A stretch of DNA of 64,000 nucleotides, taken from assembly GCA_025408425.1 (NCBI GenBank), contig JANXYX010000039.1:1-64000 (forward strand), given 5' to 3'. The first letter of the stretch is position 1. Each line of letters begins with the position of its first letter. This document shows positions 19,182 through 28,495 of the stretch, one piece after another. The DNA comes from Granulicella sp. GTDB taxonomy: Bacteria; Acidobacteriota; Terriglobia; Terriglobales; Acidobacteriaceae. The notes beneath the pieces were generated by a model that worked only from the letters and a program-made list of their open reading frames with translations, made no database searches and was not told the DNA's origin. The position numbers were made by a program, and so were the translations under genes.

Positions 19182-20909
19182 ATGTCCAATATGACCGACC
19201 CAAACACTCCCGAATCCGCCGTCTCCCCCGAAGCCATCGAAACCCCCGAGACCACAGAGTCCTTCAACGCGCTCCTCAAGCAGTATGAGCAGAGCCACGC
19301 CAGCACCAGCGAGCACGGTCGTAAGCAGATCAACGCCACCGTCGCCGCTCTCACTGCGGACTCCGTACTCCTCGACATCGGCTACAAGACTGAGGGCATC
19401 CTCCCCCTCACCGCCTTCACCACCCCGCCCGCCCCCGGAGACCACTTCCTCGTCACCGTCAAAGGCCGCGATGAAGACGGCTACTATCAGCTCAACGTCC
19501 TCCGCTCTGCCCAACCCAAGGACTTCTCCTCCCTCGAAGAAGCCTTCGCCGCCAAGGGCATCGTCACTGGAACAGTTACCGGCATGGTCAAAGGCGGCCT
19601 CACGGTCGATGTAGGTGCCAGAGCCTTCCTCCCCGCCTCCCGCAGCGGCACCCGCGACGCAGCCGAGATGGCAAAGCTCGTCGGCCAGGAGATCCGCGTC
19701 CGCATCACCAAGTTCGAAATCGAAAACGAAGCAGCCCCAGACGCCGTCAATATCGTGGTCGACCGCCGCTCCGTAGTCGAAGAGGACGAGAAGGCCACCA
19801 AGGCCACCCGGCTCGCAGAAATTCAGGAAGGCGACCTCGTCTCCGGCACCGTCCGCTCCCTCACCCCCTACGGAGCCTTCGTCGACATCGGCGGCACCGA
19901 CGGCCTCCTCCACATCTCCGACATCGCCTGGAACCGCATCGCCAAGCCCGAAGACGTCCTCTCCGTAGGCGACTCCCTCAGCCTCAAGGTCCTCAAGATC
20001 GACCCCGCCGGTAAGATATCCCTCGGCCTCAAGCAACTCCAGCCCCACCCCTGGGACGCCGTCCCCAGCAAGTACAAAGTAGGCGATCGCGTCACCGGCA
20101 CCGTCACTCGCGACGCCGACTTCGGTGCCTTCGTCGAGCTCGAACCCGGCGTCGAAGGTCTCGTTCACATCTCCGAGATGGCCTGGGGTAAAAAAGTCCG
20201 CAAGCCCAGCGACCTCGTCAAGGTTGGCGAAACCGTCGAAGCTGTCATCCTCAGCATCGACACCGAATCCAAACGCATCGGCCTCGGTCTCAAGCAAGCC
20301 CTCGGCGACCCCTGGGCCGACATCCCCCAGCGCTTCCACGTAGGTTCTGCCGTTGAAGCTCCCATCGTCAGCTTCACTAAGTTTGGAGCCTTTGTTCAAC
20401 TCGCCGAAGGCGTCGAAGGAATGATCCACATCAGCGAAATCACCGCTGAAAAGCGCCTCAACCACCCCTCCGACGTCCTCCGCATCGGCGAAGTCGTCAA
20501 GGCTCAGGTTCTTGATGTCGACAAGGAAAAGCGCCAGCTCCGCCTCTCCATCAAGCAGCTCATCCCCAGCGACCTCGACGAGTTCCTCGCAGACCACCAG
20601 CAGGGCGACACTGTCACCGGCCGCATTATCAGCATCGACGACAGCAAAGCCCGCGTCGAACTCGGCGAAGGCATCTTCGCACCCTGCCAGCTTCCCGCAG
20701 CAGCAGTAGAAGAAGCCCCCGCCCCGGCCAGCACGGGAGCGGTCGACCTCTCTGCCCTCGGCTCACTCCTGAAAGCCAAATGGCAAGGCGCAGCCCCAGC
20801 CACCTCCACGAAACCCAAGGCTGAAGCTCCGGGCGCAGGCCAGATCCGCAGCTTCCGCATCTCGAAGCTCGATCACGAAGCGAAGATCATCGAACTCGAA
20901 CTCGCCTAA
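19182..20909 (+). CDS. rpsA: S1 RNA-binding domain protein / 30S ribosomal protein S1
   Basis: Repeated S1 domains (VSGTVRSLTPYGAFVDIGGTDGLLHISDIAWNR; VTGTVTRDADFGAFVELEPGVEGLVHISEMAWGKK). Confidence 0.88.
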   Translation: MSNMTDPNTPESAVSPEAIETPETTESFNALLKQYEQSHASTSEHGRKQINATVAALTADSVLLDIGYKTEGILPLTAFTTPPAPGDHFLVTVKGRDEDGYYQLNVLRSAQPKDFSSLEEAFAAKGIVTGTVTGMVKGGLTVDVGARAFLPASRSGTRDAAEMAKLVGQEIRVRITKFEIENEAAPDAVNIVVDRRSVVEEDEKATKATRLAEIQEGDLVSGTVRSLTPYGAFVDIGGTDGLLHISDIAWNRIAKPEDVLSVGDSLSLKVLKIDPAGKISLGLKQLQPHPWDAVPSKYKVGDRVTGTVTRDADFGAFVELEPGVEGLVHISEMAWGKKVRKPSDLVKVGETVEAVILSIDTESKRIGLGLKQALGDPWADIPQRFHVGSAVEAPIVSFTKFGAFVQLAEGVEGMIHISEITAEKRLNHPSDVLRIGEVVKAQVLDVDKEKRQLRLSIKQLIPSDLDEFLADHQQGDTVTGRIISIDDSKARVELGEGIFAPCQLPAAAVEEAPAPASTGAVDLSALGSLLKAKWQGAAPATSTKPKAEAPGAGQIRSFRISKLDHEAKIIELELA

Positions 20910-20936
20910 CCAAACCTCAAGCACGTATAAAAATGC

Positions 20937-20980
20937 AGGCCGCGCGAATAAACATCCATTTGCGCGGCCTCCTCTTTTTT
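20937..20980 (+). terminator. Intrinsic terminator of rpsA
   Basis: AGGCCGCGC...GCGCGGCCT (9-bp perfect stem) followed by CCTCTTTTTT. Confidence 0.88.
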
Positions 20981-21130
20981 ACCCCACTCCACCATGTAGC
21001 ATCGAAGCTGGTACCGTCCCCACAATGACTCGCAACGACAGTGCTTTCGGGCATCCGGTCAGCGCGCCGCACCGCAGCGTTGCCCTGATCGAATGAGGGA
21101 CACCGAAAGCCGCGTCACCCACTCAAAGAG

Positions 21131-22342
21131 ATGGAATCCCCAGTGCAAGCCTCGCAACTCATCGCCCTCGAAGACCAATACGGAGCACACAACTACCACC
21201 CTCTCGACGTCGTCATCGAGCGCGCCTCCGGTGCATGGGTCTACGACGTCGAAGGCCGTAAATACCTCGACTTCCTCGCCGCCTACTCCGCAGTCAATCA
21301 GGGCCACTGCCACCCCGCCATACTCAAGGCCTTCAGCGATCAGGCCCACAAGGTCACCCTCACCTCCCGCGCCTTCCGCAATGACCAACTGCCCTTGCTC
21401 TTGAAAGATCTCCACGACCTCACCGGCTTCGACAGAGCGCTGCCCATGAACTCCGGCGTCGAGGCTGTCGAAACCGCCATCAAGGCCGCTCGTAAATGGG
21501 GCTATACCGTCAAAGGCATCCCCGCCGACCAGGCAGAAATCATCGTCTGCTCCAACAACTTCCACGGCCGCACCATCGCCGTCGTCGGCTTCTCCTCCGA
21601 AGAGCAGTACCGCAGCGGCTTCGGCCCCTTCGCCCCCGGCTTTCGGCACGTGCCCCTCGGCGACGCAGAAGCCCTCCGCGCGGCCATCACCCCCAACACC
21701 TGCGCCTTCCTCATGGAACCCATTCAGGGCGAAGCAGGCATCCTCATCCCACCCGCCGGATACCTCCAGCAGGTCGCCGCCATCTGTCGCGAAAACAATG
21801 TTCTCCTGGTCCTCGACGAGATCCAGTCCGGCCTCGGCCGCACCGGCAAGCTCTTCGCCTACCAGCACGAAGGCATCACTCCCGACGTCGTTATCATCGG
21901 CAAAGCTCTCTCCGGCGGATACTATCCCGTCTCCGCAGTCCTCGCCTCCAACCAGGTCCTCGGCGTCTTCCAACCCGGCGACCACGGCAGCACCTTTGGC
22001 GGCAACCCGCTCGCCTGCGCCGTCGCCCGAGCCGCCCTCAAGGTTATCGTCGACGAGCATCTCGCCGCCCGCTCTGCCGAACTGGGCGCCTACGCACTCT
22101 CTCGCCTCCAGCAGATCAAGAGTCCCATCATCAAAGAAGTCCGCGGCAAAGGCCTCTGGCTCGCCATCGAACTCAACCGCCCCGCCCGCCCCCTCTGCGA
22201 AGCCCTCAAAGACCGTGGCCTTCTATGCAAAGAGACCCACGAAACCGTCATCCGCCTCGCCCCACCCCTCATCATCGAAAAGTCCGACCTAACCTGGGCC
22301 CTCGACCAGATCGAAGCCGTCATCGCCCAACACTCCACATAG
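21131..22342 (+). CDS. rocD: Ornithine--oxo-acid aminotransferase
   Basis: [89 protein letters not shown]. Confidence 0.92.
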   Translation: MESPVQASQLIALEDQYGAHNYHPLDVVIERASGAWVYDVEGRKYLDFLAAYSAVNQGHCHPAILKAFSDQAHKVTLTSRAFRNDQLPLLLKDLHDLTGFDRALPMNSGVEAVETAIKAARKWGYTVKGIPADQAEIIVCSNNFHGRTIAVVGFSSEEQYRSGFGPFAPGFRHVPLGDAEALRAAITPNTCAFLMEPIQGEAGILIPPAGYLQQVAAICRENNVLLVLDEIQSGLGRTGKLFAYQHEGITPDVVIIGKALSGGYYPVSAVLASNQVLGVFQPGDHGSTFGGNPLACAVARAALKVIVDEHLAARSAELGAYALSRLQQIKSPIIKEVRGKGLWLAIELNRPARPLCEALKDRGLLCKETHETVIRLAPPLIIEKSDLTWALDQIEAVIAQHST

Positions 22343-22382
22343 CAGTCGGGCCGCATCACCCCACGCGGTGACCACCAACAAA

Positions 22383-22464
22383 CTCGGGTGCCCCATCGGC
22401 GCCTGCGGCAGAACCCTTCGGCGCAGTCTTATCGCGCCTAAGGTGGGCATCGGGCAAAGCCCGA
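22383..22464. repeat. REP-like composite palindromic intergenic repeat
   Basis: CTCGGGTGCCCCATC (also at 16034-16048), CCTTCGGCGC-AGTCTTATC-GCGCCTAAGG, and TCGGGC-AAA-GCCCGA. Confidence 0.6.
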
Positions 22465-22836
22465 CCGCTCTCCTATACAGCCCCCGGGGCGTCCATCTTC
22501 ACCCCACATGGCAATGAAATATTTTTATTTCTCCTGATTGCTCAGTAAAATCGCTTGTCAAGCCCCTAATCCACCTAAACCTAGGCAAACAATAGAGATA
22601 TGGGTTGCCGTTTAGTTCCGCCCAATCCGGTAAAATAGAACTAGAAGCAGCTACACAGCCAAAATAAAGCAGGTCCGGCCAGTTGCCGGGCCTAACTCGT
22701 TTGCAATCTAATATTTACCTCTATCCCCAATGGATGCAATATCTTAGCGGGTCAGTTTTTTGCATCTTGCTAAATCCATTGCACTTAGCGCAGGGAACCC
22801 CCCTGGGGGGGACCCCCCTCAAAAGGAACGAAACCC

Positions 22837-23703
22837 ATGCAGCAAGCCATCTCGACCCTCAGCCTCCGCAACCTCATCCGCTGCGCCCTCGCGATGTCCA
22901 TGCTGCTCACTCCGCTCTCCTTCTCAGCTCAGACCCAGACAGCCCAGTCCCCACCCTTCCACGGCCTCGCCCACGTCGCCATCCGCGTCAACGACGTCGC
23001 CGCCTCCCGCGACTTCTACCAGAAGCTGGGCTTCCAGCAGTTCTTCGCCTTCGAGAAAGACGGCGTCCCCACCGAGTCCTTCATCAAGGTCAACGACCGC
23101 CAGTTCATCGAGCTCTACCCGAAAGAGCAGGGCAAGCCCAACGGCTTTCTCCACCTCTGCTATGACGGCGAAGACCTCAACGCCCTCCATGACTTCGACG
23201 TAGCCCAGGGCCTCCCTCCCACCGCCGTCCGCAAAGCCGGAGCCGGCAACCTCCTCTTCACCCTCCGCGGCCCCGAAGACCAGAACATTGAGTACACCCA
23301 GTACATGCCCGGCTCACGCCACTACGAAGATCGCGGCAAGCACCTCGGTCCGGCCGGAGGTCCAAACAGCGGTCCAGCCCGCATTGCAGACAGCCTCTTC
23401 GCAGTAGCCCTCGGCATGAAGGACGTCCCCGCCGCCAAAGCCTACTACCTCGACAAGCTCCGCTTCACCACAGTCGGCCACAGCAACGCACTCCTCATCC
23501 CCGGCAGCGAAAACCAGCAGGTTCTCATCGAGCCCCTCACCGGCCCTCGGTCGCGCATCTTCCTGCTGGTTCCAGATCTAAAAAAAGCAGCTGCAGAACT
23601 CAAGCAGCGAGGAATCCCCGCAATCACTTCCAGGCATCAAATCACCATGAAGGATCCTGATGGCAACCTCCTTGTTCTCACCGCCAAGCCGTTGGCAAAC
23701 TGA
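22837..23703 (+). CDS. VOC-family (glyoxalase/dioxygenase-like) secreted protein
   Basis: Signal peptide; two VOC modules (GLAHVAIRVNDVAASRDFYQKLGFQQFFAFE; DSLFAVALGMKDVPAAKAYYLDKLRF). Confidence 0.85.
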   Translation: MQQAISTLSLRNLIRCALAMSMLLTPLSFSAQTQTAQSPPFHGLAHVAIRVNDVAASRDFYQKLGFQQFFAFEKDGVPTESFIKVNDRQFIELYPKEQGKPNGFLHLCYDGEDLNALHDFDVAQGLPPTAVRKAGAGNLLFTLRGPEDQNIEYTQYMPGSRHYEDRGKHLGPAGGPNSGPARIADSLFAVALGMKDVPAAKAYYLDKLRFTTVGHSNALLIPGSENQQVLIEPLTGPRSRIFLLVPDLKKAAAELKQRGIPAITSRHQITMKDPDGNLLVLTAKPLAN

Positions 23704-23868
23704 CGATCCGCGAGCCATCAAGTGACAAAACAATTTACTCGACTCACCCCATGTCAATGACACTTAAGTGAACGCGATCTTCATCCAACGCGGCGCGACA
23801 ACTTTCCAATCTCAATTAACCTTAAGGGACGGCAAAATCACTGCCAGCATCAGAATTACGGGAGAGTT

Positions 23869-24816
23869 ATGGCAACCGCACTAGTAACTGGAGTAGCTGG
23901 ATTCATCGGTTCAAGCATCGCCCGCGCACTGCTCGCTGAAGGCGCCACCGTCCGCGGAATCGACAACCTCTGCACCGGCTCGCTCGCCAACATCGAAGCC
24001 ATCAAATCTCAGATCGACTTCCGTCACGATGACATCCTCGATCAGGCAGCGATCACCTCCGCCTGCCAGGGAGTCGACTACGTCTTCCACGAAGCAGCCA
24101 TCCCATCAGTCCCCAAATCGGTCGAGGATCCCATCGGCACCAACGGCCCCAACCTCACCGGAACTCTCTACGTCCTCGAGGCTGCCCGCAAAGCCGGTGT
24201 CAAACGCGTCCTCTACGCCGCCTCGTCAGCAGCCTACGGCGACGACCCGACCCTGCCCAAGCATGAAGCAATGCTCCCCGGCCCAATCTCCCCCTACGCG
24301 GTCCAGAAGCTGGCCGGTGAGCACTACCTCGCCAGCTACACCCGCGTCTATGGCCTCGAAACCGTCGCCCTCCGCTACTTCAACATCTTCGGCCCTCGTC
24401 AGGATCCATCCTCGCAGTACTCCGGCGTCCTCGCACGTTTCATCTCGCAGATGCTCGCCGGTCAGACCCCAACCATCTTCGGCGATGGCACCACCAGCCG
24501 CGACTTCACTTACATCGACAACGTTGTCAGTGCCAATCTCCTCGCGGCAAAGACCTCCGCTCCCGTCGCCGGCAAGGTCTTTAACGTAGCCACCGGCCGC
24601 CGTGTCACCCTCCTCGAAGCCTTCGATGAGGTCAAACGCATCACCGGCTACACCGGAACCGTCAACCTGGCCCCGGAGCGCGAAGGAGACATCAAGCACT
24701 CCGTCGCCAACATCTCCCTCGCCCAGCAGACCTTCGGTTACAAGGTGGTTGCAGACTTCGCGTACGGGTTGGAACAAACCATCGCCTGGTGCAAAGAAGC
24801 CACCGTCTACGCCTGA
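23869..24816 (+). CDS. NAD-dependent epimerase/dehydratase (UDP-glucose 4-epimerase-like SDR)
   Basis: ALVTGVAGFIGSSIARALLAEGATVRGIDNLCTGSLANIE, YAVQKLAGEHYLASYTRVYGLETVALRYFNIFGPRQDP. Confidence 0.9.
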   Translation: MATALVTGVAGFIGSSIARALLAEGATVRGIDNLCTGSLANIEAIKSQIDFRHDDILDQAAITSACQGVDYVFHEAAIPSVPKSVEDPIGTNGPNLTGTLYVLEAARKAGVKRVLYAASSAAYGDDPTLPKHEAMLPGPISPYAVQKLAGEHYLASYTRVYGLETVALRYFNIFGPRQDPSSQYSGVLARFISQMLAGQTPTIFGDGTTSRDFTYIDNVVSANLLAAKTSAPVAGKVFNVATGRRVTLLEAFDEVKRITGYTGTVNLAPEREGDIKHSVANISLAQQTFGYKVVADFAYGLEQTIAWCKEATVYA

Positions 24817-24833
24817 TCCTCTTACCCCACCAT

Positions 24834-24882
24834 TAAGAAAAGGGCCGGATTCGCAATCGCGATTCCGGCCCTTACTTCTTAA
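24834..24882. terminator. Bidirectional terminator-like hairpin
   Basis: TTAAGAAAAGGGCCGGATTCGCAATCGCGATTCCGGCCCTTACTTCTTAA between convergent genes. Confidence 0.75.
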
Positions 24883-24897
24883 TTGTGTCCAGATGCT

Positions 24898-25386
24898 CTA
24901 TTGAGCCGCGAACATCCTGGGAGCATTGCGCATGCCCAGCACATTGAAGTCTTTCAACCGGTCCTTCAACACATAGATCAGGCGGTTGTTTCCATTCGGG
25001 TCAGTTGGCATCATGAAGAAGCCATGATCCAGTACGTAATCCCTGCCGTTCCGAATGATCCCTTCAATCGTCTCGCCATCCTGAAAAGACACTCGCACCC
25101 ATAGTCCCTGAACAATCGGGGCATTCTCATGGAAGTGCAAAGCTCGGTGTCGCAAATCTCCGTCGAAAGTCTTGACGAAGAAGACAGCCTTCGCGTTCTT
25201 CGTAGAAACCTCCAGCTCCTCGCCGGTTCCCATCAGCTTCAGACGAATAGAGTCCAGGGTTGACTGTGGCTCGTTCCGTAGCAATTGCTCGATCGAGCCA
25301 AGATCGCTCGATTCCGCAAAACCGCGTACAGCGTGATCCTCATAGCGGATGACAACCTGGTACGTCGTTGGTGACTCCGGCTCCAC
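24898..25386 (-). CDS. Conserved hypothetical protein of the exopolysaccharide locus
   Basis: VIRYEDHAVRGFAESSDLGSIEQLL...VWVRVSFQDGETIEGIIRNGRDYVLDHGFFMMPTDPNGNNRLIYVLKDRLKDF; GTG start preceded by GAGGAG. Confidence 0.65.
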   Translation of the reverse strand: MEPESPTTYQVVIRYEDHAVRGFAESSDLGSIEQLLRNEPQSTLDSIRLKLMGTGEELEVSTKNAKAVFFVKTFDGDLRHRALHFHENAPIVQGLWVRVSFQDGETIEGIIRNGRDYVLDHGFFMMPTDPNGNNRLIYVLKDRLKDFNVLGMRNAPRMFAAQ

Positions 25387-25397
25387 GATGCTCCTCG

Positions 25398-26825
25398 CTA
25401 CGCGCGGTCCTGCGGTGACAGATCGTACTGCTTGATCTTGTACAGCAGGGCCTTGTAGCTGATTTGCAGATCGTTTGCTGCTGCCTTCCGATTCCATCCA
25501 ACTCCCTCCAGTACCTGTGCTATGGCCGTAGACTCCGCTTCACCCTTCAGGCTGCGAACCATCGCCTTCAACCCGGCCCCACCTGGCGCCTCTGCTGCAG
25601 TTCCATCCGCCTGTTCAGATGTCTCTGCCGGAACGAGCTCATCTAGAATTGCTTTCTCATCTCCGAGGACGAGATAACGGTTCACCACATTCTCAAGTTC
25701 GCGAAGATTTCCCGGCCAGTGATGCGCCGCAAGACAGTCCGTTAGAGTCTTTGAAAATGACAAAACTTCACGGCCATACCTTTTTGCGCCCTTACGCATA
25801 AAATATTCCGATAGCACCGGAATTTCGTCCCGACGCTCTCGCAAAGGTGGAATGCTTAGCGTAAAGCCGTTCAACCGGTAATAAAGGTCTTCCCGGAACG
25901 TCTTGTTCGCCATTGCTTCCTTCATATTAATGTTCGTCGCCGCAATGACCCGCACATCCACCTTCATGGGTGACCGGCTGCCCAATCGCGAAAACGTGCC
26001 GTCCTGCAACACTTGCAATAGCTTTGCCTGCAGAATCGCTGGCATCTCGCCAATCTCGTCCAGGAAAATCGTTCCACCCGTGCAAACTTCGAACTTGCCC
26101 GGCTTCGTCTTGACCGCTCCGGTGAAGGCACCCTGCTCATAACCGAAGAGCTCACTCTCCAGCAAGTCCGCGGGAACAGCTGCACAATTCACCTTTAGGA
26201 AGATCTTGTTACTACGCGACGACATCTTGTGTGTATAGAGAGCGAGAATTTCTTTACCAGTACCGCTCTCGCCCAGAATCAACAGCGGAATGTCAGCGCG
26301 CGCCACCAGCGTCGCCTGTGCCTCAAGATCGCGCATCCGCTTGCTCGCCCGCACAAAGGAGTGCGTCTCGTTCAGCGGAATCTCCCGCATCGTATCGACC
26401 GGAGCCGCTTTCTCCACGCTTGCGAGTTGCTCTTCAATCGCCCGCTCTACATCACTGCCCAGGAACGGCTTCATCACAATCGCCCGAACGCCCAGTCGAA
26501 TCACCATCTCCAGATCGCCCAACTCAGCCGAGCAGGAGAGGACAATCACCGCAAGATTCGGCTTTGTGCACCGAACATGGGTCAACAACGGCAGAGGATC
26601 GCGATTCGTATGCAGCGCAAGCAATAAAAGGTCTGGATCTTCCCCTTGCTCCAGTCGGTCCAGCAAGGTCTGTTCTTCAGAAAACAGGCTAAGGGAATAT
26701 TGATTCCCTAGCGTAGACCGTAAGTAGTCGAGTACCGCGAGATCTGGCTCGAGGATCAGTATCTGTGACCGGGATTTGGTGCTCGACTTCAAGGCAGACA
26801 TTGGATAAGACAGCGAAGCTGACAT
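25398..26825 (-). CDS. Sigma-54-dependent transcriptional regulator (receiver-like + AAA+ + Fis HTH)
   Basis: LILGESGTGKEILALYTHKMS, ELFGYEQGAFTGA, GGTIFLDEIGEMP, C-terminal NRKAAANDLQISYKALLYKIKQY. Confidence 0.93.
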   Translation of the reverse strand: MSASLSYPMSALKSSTKSRSQILILEPDLAVLDYLRSTLGNQYSLSLFSEEQTLLDRLEQGEDPDLLLLALHTNRDPLPLLTHVRCTKPNLAVIVLSCSAELGDLEMVIRLGVRAIVMKPFLGSDVERAIEEQLASVEKAAPVDTMREIPLNETHSFVRASKRMRDLEAQATLVARADIPLLILGESGTGKEILALYTHKMSSRSNKIFLKVNCAAVPADLLESELFGYEQGAFTGAVKTKPGKFEVCTGGTIFLDEIGEMPAILQAKLLQVLQDGTFSRLGSRSPMKVDVRVIAATNINMKEAMANKTFREDLYYRLNGFTLSIPPLRERRDEIPVLSEYFMRKGAKRYGREVLSFSKTLTDCLAAHHWPGNLRELENVVNRYLVLGDEKAILDELVPAETSEQADGTAAEAPGGAGLKAMVRSLKGEAESTAIAQVLEGVGWNRKAAANDLQISYKALLYKIKQYDLSPQDRA

Positions 26826-27337
26826 ATATTGACCTCTATATTCACCAGATAGGTTCGACTGCCCACCCTGGTGACGCTCATGGACTTTGCAGTGCTAGCG
26901 CGAGTCCGAAACTAACCACTCCCGGCCCCTATGCGAAATCACTTTCCACTTTCGCTGCTTCTTCGAGCGGAACGGGCGTCTTTGATCTAATAAAAAGAAC
27001 GTAGACAGAAAAAAATGTTAAAAGTTTTGCTGACAAAAGAGATAAAGGATTTCCCTTTTTCTCTGAAGTACAGCAAGCTTACATGCTCCCAGCCCGGTTG
27101 ATTAGAGAAAAAAGATGATTTTTATAGTAAGTTACTTTAGTCACACTATCCATAGTGACGTATTGAATACTGAGAAACTGAAGGTTGTAGCTCTCCTTTT
27201 CCCATATTTCTCATCCTGCAAAGTCAATTCCCCCTCTTGCTGCCGAAACTCTCTCTTGCTTCGTCAGATTGGTAATTGACGTGCTATGTCATTAGTGTTG
27301 CTGAATTGCATAACTTGCCTGACGTCGATAGGAAAAA

Positions 27338-28441
27338 ATGACCTTGGTTCATAACAATGAGTCCGCTGCCTTGCTCAATCTGCCGCCACTCGACATTATT
27401 TTTGGCAAAACACCTGCCATGCAGGCCGTCCGAAATAAGTTGGAGAGGGTAGCAGAGACCGACGTGCCTGTTCTGATACAGGGAGAAAGCGGCACCGGAA
27501 AAGAAATATCGGTTCGCCTCCTTCATGCATTCTCGATGCGCGCACGTGGCTCCCTTGTGAAAGTGAGCTGTCCGGCAATTCCAAACTCCCTGCTCGAAAC
27601 CGAGCTATTTGGCTATGAAAAGGGCGCTTTTACCGGTGCTATGACCACCAAGCTCGGTCGCGTCGAGCAGGCCCACAACGGAACACTCTTCCTCGATGAG
27701 GTTGGCAGCCTCGACCTTGCCGTCCAGTCCAAACTCCTGCAGGTCCTTCAGGACGGAACCTTCACTCGCGTTGGCGGACGTGAACCTCGGTCCATCGCCA
27801 CACGTCTCGTCTCCGCATCCAATGGAGACCTCAGGACCCAGGTCGAAGAGGGTACATTCCGTCTCGATTTCCTCTTCCGCATCAATGCCGTGACGATTAA
27901 TCTTCCACCGCTGAGACAAAGAATTGCCGATCTGCCCATTCTGATCGACTATTTCATCGAGCACTATGCAAAAACTTTCAAGCACACGCCCGAACTCCTC
28001 TCCAAGAGTGCAGTCCGCCTGATGCAGAACTATCACTGGCCCGGCAACATCCGCCAGCTTGAGAACCTCATCCGTAGCTACGTCCTCATTGGCAGCGAAG
28101 AAGCGCTCGTCGCGGAGTTGATGCCGGATGCCCCCCGTACCGGTGGCATCACCACTGAGATCGATCTCAATGAACCCGTCTCGCTCAAGCGCATTACCAA
28201 GCAGGCCACCCAGGATCTAGAGCGCCAGATCATCCTCAAAGTCCTTCAGGCTAATAGCTGGAATCGCCAGAAGACCGCCAAGTGGCTTCAGATCAGCTAT
28301 CGCTCTTTGCTCTACAAGCTCAGCGAAGCAGGAATGCCCGAGGTGCCACCCCGTCCCATCAGAATTCCGCAGCTGCTCAAGAAACCCGACGAGCGAACTC
28401 TGAAAACTACGGCTGTCTCTGCTCGCACCCGCATCTACTAA
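27338..28441 (+). CDS. Sigma-54-dependent transcriptional regulator (AAA+ + Fis HTH, no receiver)
   Basis: VLIQGESGTGKEISVRLLHAFS, ELFGYEKGAFTGAM, GTLFLDEVGSLD, NRQKTAKWLQISYRSLLYKL. Confidence 0.93.
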   Translation: MTLVHNNESAALLNLPPLDIIFGKTPAMQAVRNKLERVAETDVPVLIQGESGTGKEISVRLLHAFSMRARGSLVKVSCPAIPNSLLETELFGYEKGAFTGAMTTKLGRVEQAHNGTLFLDEVGSLDLAVQSKLLQVLQDGTFTRVGGREPRSIATRLVSASNGDLRTQVEEGTFRLDFLFRINAVTINLPPLRQRIADLPILIDYFIEHYAKTFKHTPELLSKSAVRLMQNYHWPGNIRQLENLIRSYVLIGSEEALVAELMPDAPRTGGITTEIDLNEPVSLKRITKQATQDLERQIILKVLQANSWNRQKTAKWLQISYRSLLYKLSEAGMPEVPPRPIRIPQLLKKPDERTLKTTAVSARTRIY

Positions 28442-28463
28442 GCGCTTGTCGAACTAAATACGG

Positions 28464-28495
28464 CTTGCAGCGCGACCCTAACCTCGCGCTGCAAG
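28464..28495. terminator. Perfect hairpin CTTGCAGCGCGA-CCCTAACC-TCGCGCTGCAAG
   Basis: 12-bp perfect stem between convergent genes, overlapping the 3' end of the glycosyltransferase CDS. Confidence 0.75.

Noticed and set aside
19131-20597. 488-aa minus-strand ORF opposite the S1-domain gene
   Set aside because: Asp/Gly/Val/Glu-rich antisense artefact; the plus strand encodes unmistakable S1 domains.
21496-22371. 291-aa ORF inside rocD
   Set aside because: Arg/His/Pro-rich out-of-frame translation of the aminotransferase.
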